From: an uncultured Saprospiraceae bacterium
GTDB lineage: Bacteria; Bacteroidota; Bacteroidia; Chitinophagales; Saprospiraceae
Direction of reading: 5' to 3'
Length of the DNA stretch: 12,768 bases
Assembly (NCBI GenBank): GCA_937930625.1
Contig: CALHBW010000103.1
Span: 1-12,768, forward strand
The translations under genes were made by a program, and so were the position numbers. Below are positions 11,991-12,768 of this stretch, piece by piece; positions within the stretch are counted from its first letter, which is position 1; every line of letters begins with the position of its first letter. The notes under the pieces were generated by a model, which was not told where the DNA came from, made no database searches, and saw only the letters and a program-made list of their open reading frames with translations.

Positions 11991-12136
11991 CATTCAATGC
12001 CACAGATGTCGTAGAATTGAAATACTTCGCAACCAATAGCACAGAGGGCTAACCGATGAAACAAGCGGTTCCGGGTTGGATTCCCGGCTTATGCAAGCCT
12101 CGTTCTTCAATTCGTTTTTACTCTGGGTGTTGAATG
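11991..12136 (+). ncRNA. Y-like RNA 7, T-arm module with altered T-loop
   Basis: Handle: P1 CATTCAA (11991-11997) with TTGAATG (12130-12136), plus CAGA (12003-12006) with TCTG (12122-12125); TGTCGTA; P2 GAATTGAA (12014-12021) with TTCAATTC (12106-12113), eight perfect pairs; TACTTCG (12023-12029). Module: closing helix GAGG.CT (12044-12050) with AGCCTC (12096-12101); hairpin AACCG (12051-12055) with CGGTT (12066-12070); T-arm CCGGG-TTGGATT-CCCGG (12071-12087). The T-loop has G where tRNAs have the invariant C56 that pairs with the D-loop, and no D-arm is present, which fits loss of that contact. The hairpin next to the T-arm may again be a long variable arm. Confidence 0.8.
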
Positions 12137-12230
12137 TGGTTTTTACCGTCTAAAAAAATGTATTGTTCATCAAGGTAGTTGACACTTTTACATCTCAAGT
12201 CAATTAATGTAAAATGTAAAAGTTGTAGGA

Positions 12231-12525
12231 GGGGGCGATTCGTTTTTGTACCCACTAATATTTTTGATTATCAATATTTTACGAATTTTAAATTAACTTG
12301 ACGATATTACATTTTAAAAAATAATAATGTATTTGTGTTTAGGATGGAATATTTTTTCCGAATTTGGGCTAAAACTCGTCTGACATTTAAACTTTGTCGG
12401 AAAATATGAGTTCATCGGTAGATTTTGAAAATGTCTGACGAGTTTTAGCCCAAATTCAAGCCCAATGCCATCCATTATTGAATAAAAATTAAAAATGAGC
12501 ATGGGTACAAAAACGAATCGCACCC
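12231..12525. mobile_element. MITE-like element, 24-bp terminal inverted repeats, 9-bp target duplication
   Basis: 12231-12254 and 12502-12525 are reverse complements at 23 of 24 positions (outer end GGGTGCGATTCG on one side, GGGGGCGATTCG on the other). They are bordered by the exact direct repeat GTTGTAGGA at 12222-12230 and 12526-12534. Inside, 12360-12388 and 12429-12457 form a second inverted repeat matching at 28 of 29 positions. The 295-bp element has no transposase; a 69-codon minus-strand frame inside it looks accidental. Its ends differ from those of the element at 6383, so the two come from different parents although size and nested-hairpin design are alike. It lies 94 bp past RNA unit 7. 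Confidence 0.8.
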
Positions 12526-12534
12526 GTTGTAGGA

Positions 12535-12768
12535 CGCGAGACGTTTCTATTTTGTTGATTTTTAATTTTTTAAAAAATAAAAAAACGAAAATGTATTGTA
12601 CACGTACTACATCCCAATAGTTATCGGATATGCGTCAGGTTTAAATATATTCAACTTGTATTTAATTGATTAACAATAATTTACAAAGAATATTGAAATT
12701 AGAACGGGAATTAATCTCCCCCTTTGGAGGGGGTTGGGGGGTGGAAAAACAGCCGAAAGTCCACCCCC
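12535..12768. other. AT-rich end region with GC-rich hairpin at the window edge
   Basis: No gene seen. 12535-12715 is AT-rich. CTCCCCC (about 12716-12722) with GGAGGGGG (about 12726-12733) makes a short hairpin, and the run gggggtgg (from about 12736) is complementary to ccaccccc at 12761-12768. This is a typical Bacteroidota intergenic palindrome and it is cut by the window end. Confidence 0.55.

Noticed and set aside
10586..12136. CRISPR-like or simple tandem repeat array
   Set aside because: Units differ in length (84-222 nt), spacers are not uniform, and the conserved parts are short words within covarying stems rather than identical direct repeats.
12314..12523. 69-codon minus-strand open frame
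   Set aside because: It is contained in the second MITE-like element. The open frame follows from the inverted-repeat DNA, with no domain or start-site support.
8981..12768. RtcB/RtcA RNA-repair operon often linked to Rsr
   Set aside because: Looked for and not found. No coding sequence follows the Ro60 gene in the window, so any such genes must lie elsewhere.

Overview
The window looks like a chromosomal segment of an AT-rich Bacteroidota bacterium, possibly a Saprospiraceae relative. The evidence is a secreted protein with a type IX secretion C-terminal sorting domain, lipoproteins with short 'ISC/IGC' lipoboxes, a PhoR-type sensor kinase, candidate TAnnTTTG promoter boxes, weak Shine-Dalgarno sites and a tRNA gene without an encoded CCA. 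Almost every gap between genes carries its own palindrome or word-like repeat.

Layout. 1-2527 (minus strand): a MOSC-alkyltransferase-like fusion protein, a PhoR-like histidine kinase and a small exported protein, separated by long inverted repeats. 2528-3091: AT-rich gap with an inverted repeat and an orphan terminator-like hairpin. 3092-6362 (plus strand): a T9SS-secreted protein, a DAO-type FAD oxidoreductase and a GNAT acetyltransferase. 6383-6680: a 298-bp MITE-like element with terminal inverted repeats and an 8-bp target duplication. Then come a bidirectional hairpin terminator, 20 copies of a 7-bp repeat, a minus-strand cytochrome c lipoprotein and a plus-strand lipoprotein. 8981-10501: a TROVE/vWA protein, the bacterial Ro60 (Rsr) orthologue. 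12231-12525: a second MITE-like element with a 9-bp target duplication.

The outstanding region is 10586-12136, directly downstream of the Ro60 gene. It holds a tandem, same-strand array of seven RNA genes that share one covarying stem architecture: a variable terminal stem P1, an internal loop with invariant TGTCGT, an 8-bp stem P2 that changes in both strands, and then invariant TACTTCG. Different modules are mounted on this common handle. Units 1 and 2 carry tRNA bodies circularly permuted at the anticodon loop. Unit 4 carries a nearly complete tRNA permuted at the D-loop, with its anticodon arm kept. Unit 3 has what looks like a class II variable arm plus T-arm. Unit 7 has a T-arm with an altered loop. 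Unit 5 has no module. Unit 6 has a long AT-rich insert. A canonical tRNA-Trp gene lies between units 5 and 6. The natural reading is a Ro60 protein with a family of Y RNAs that mimic several different tRNAs. tRNA-like Y RNAs (the YrlA type) are established in bacteria. An array of seven with different modules and different permutation points is the unusual and possibly undescribed part. A near-identical element of about 30 bp lies just upstream of the Ro60 gene, unit 6 and unit 7, which may tie protein and RNAs together.
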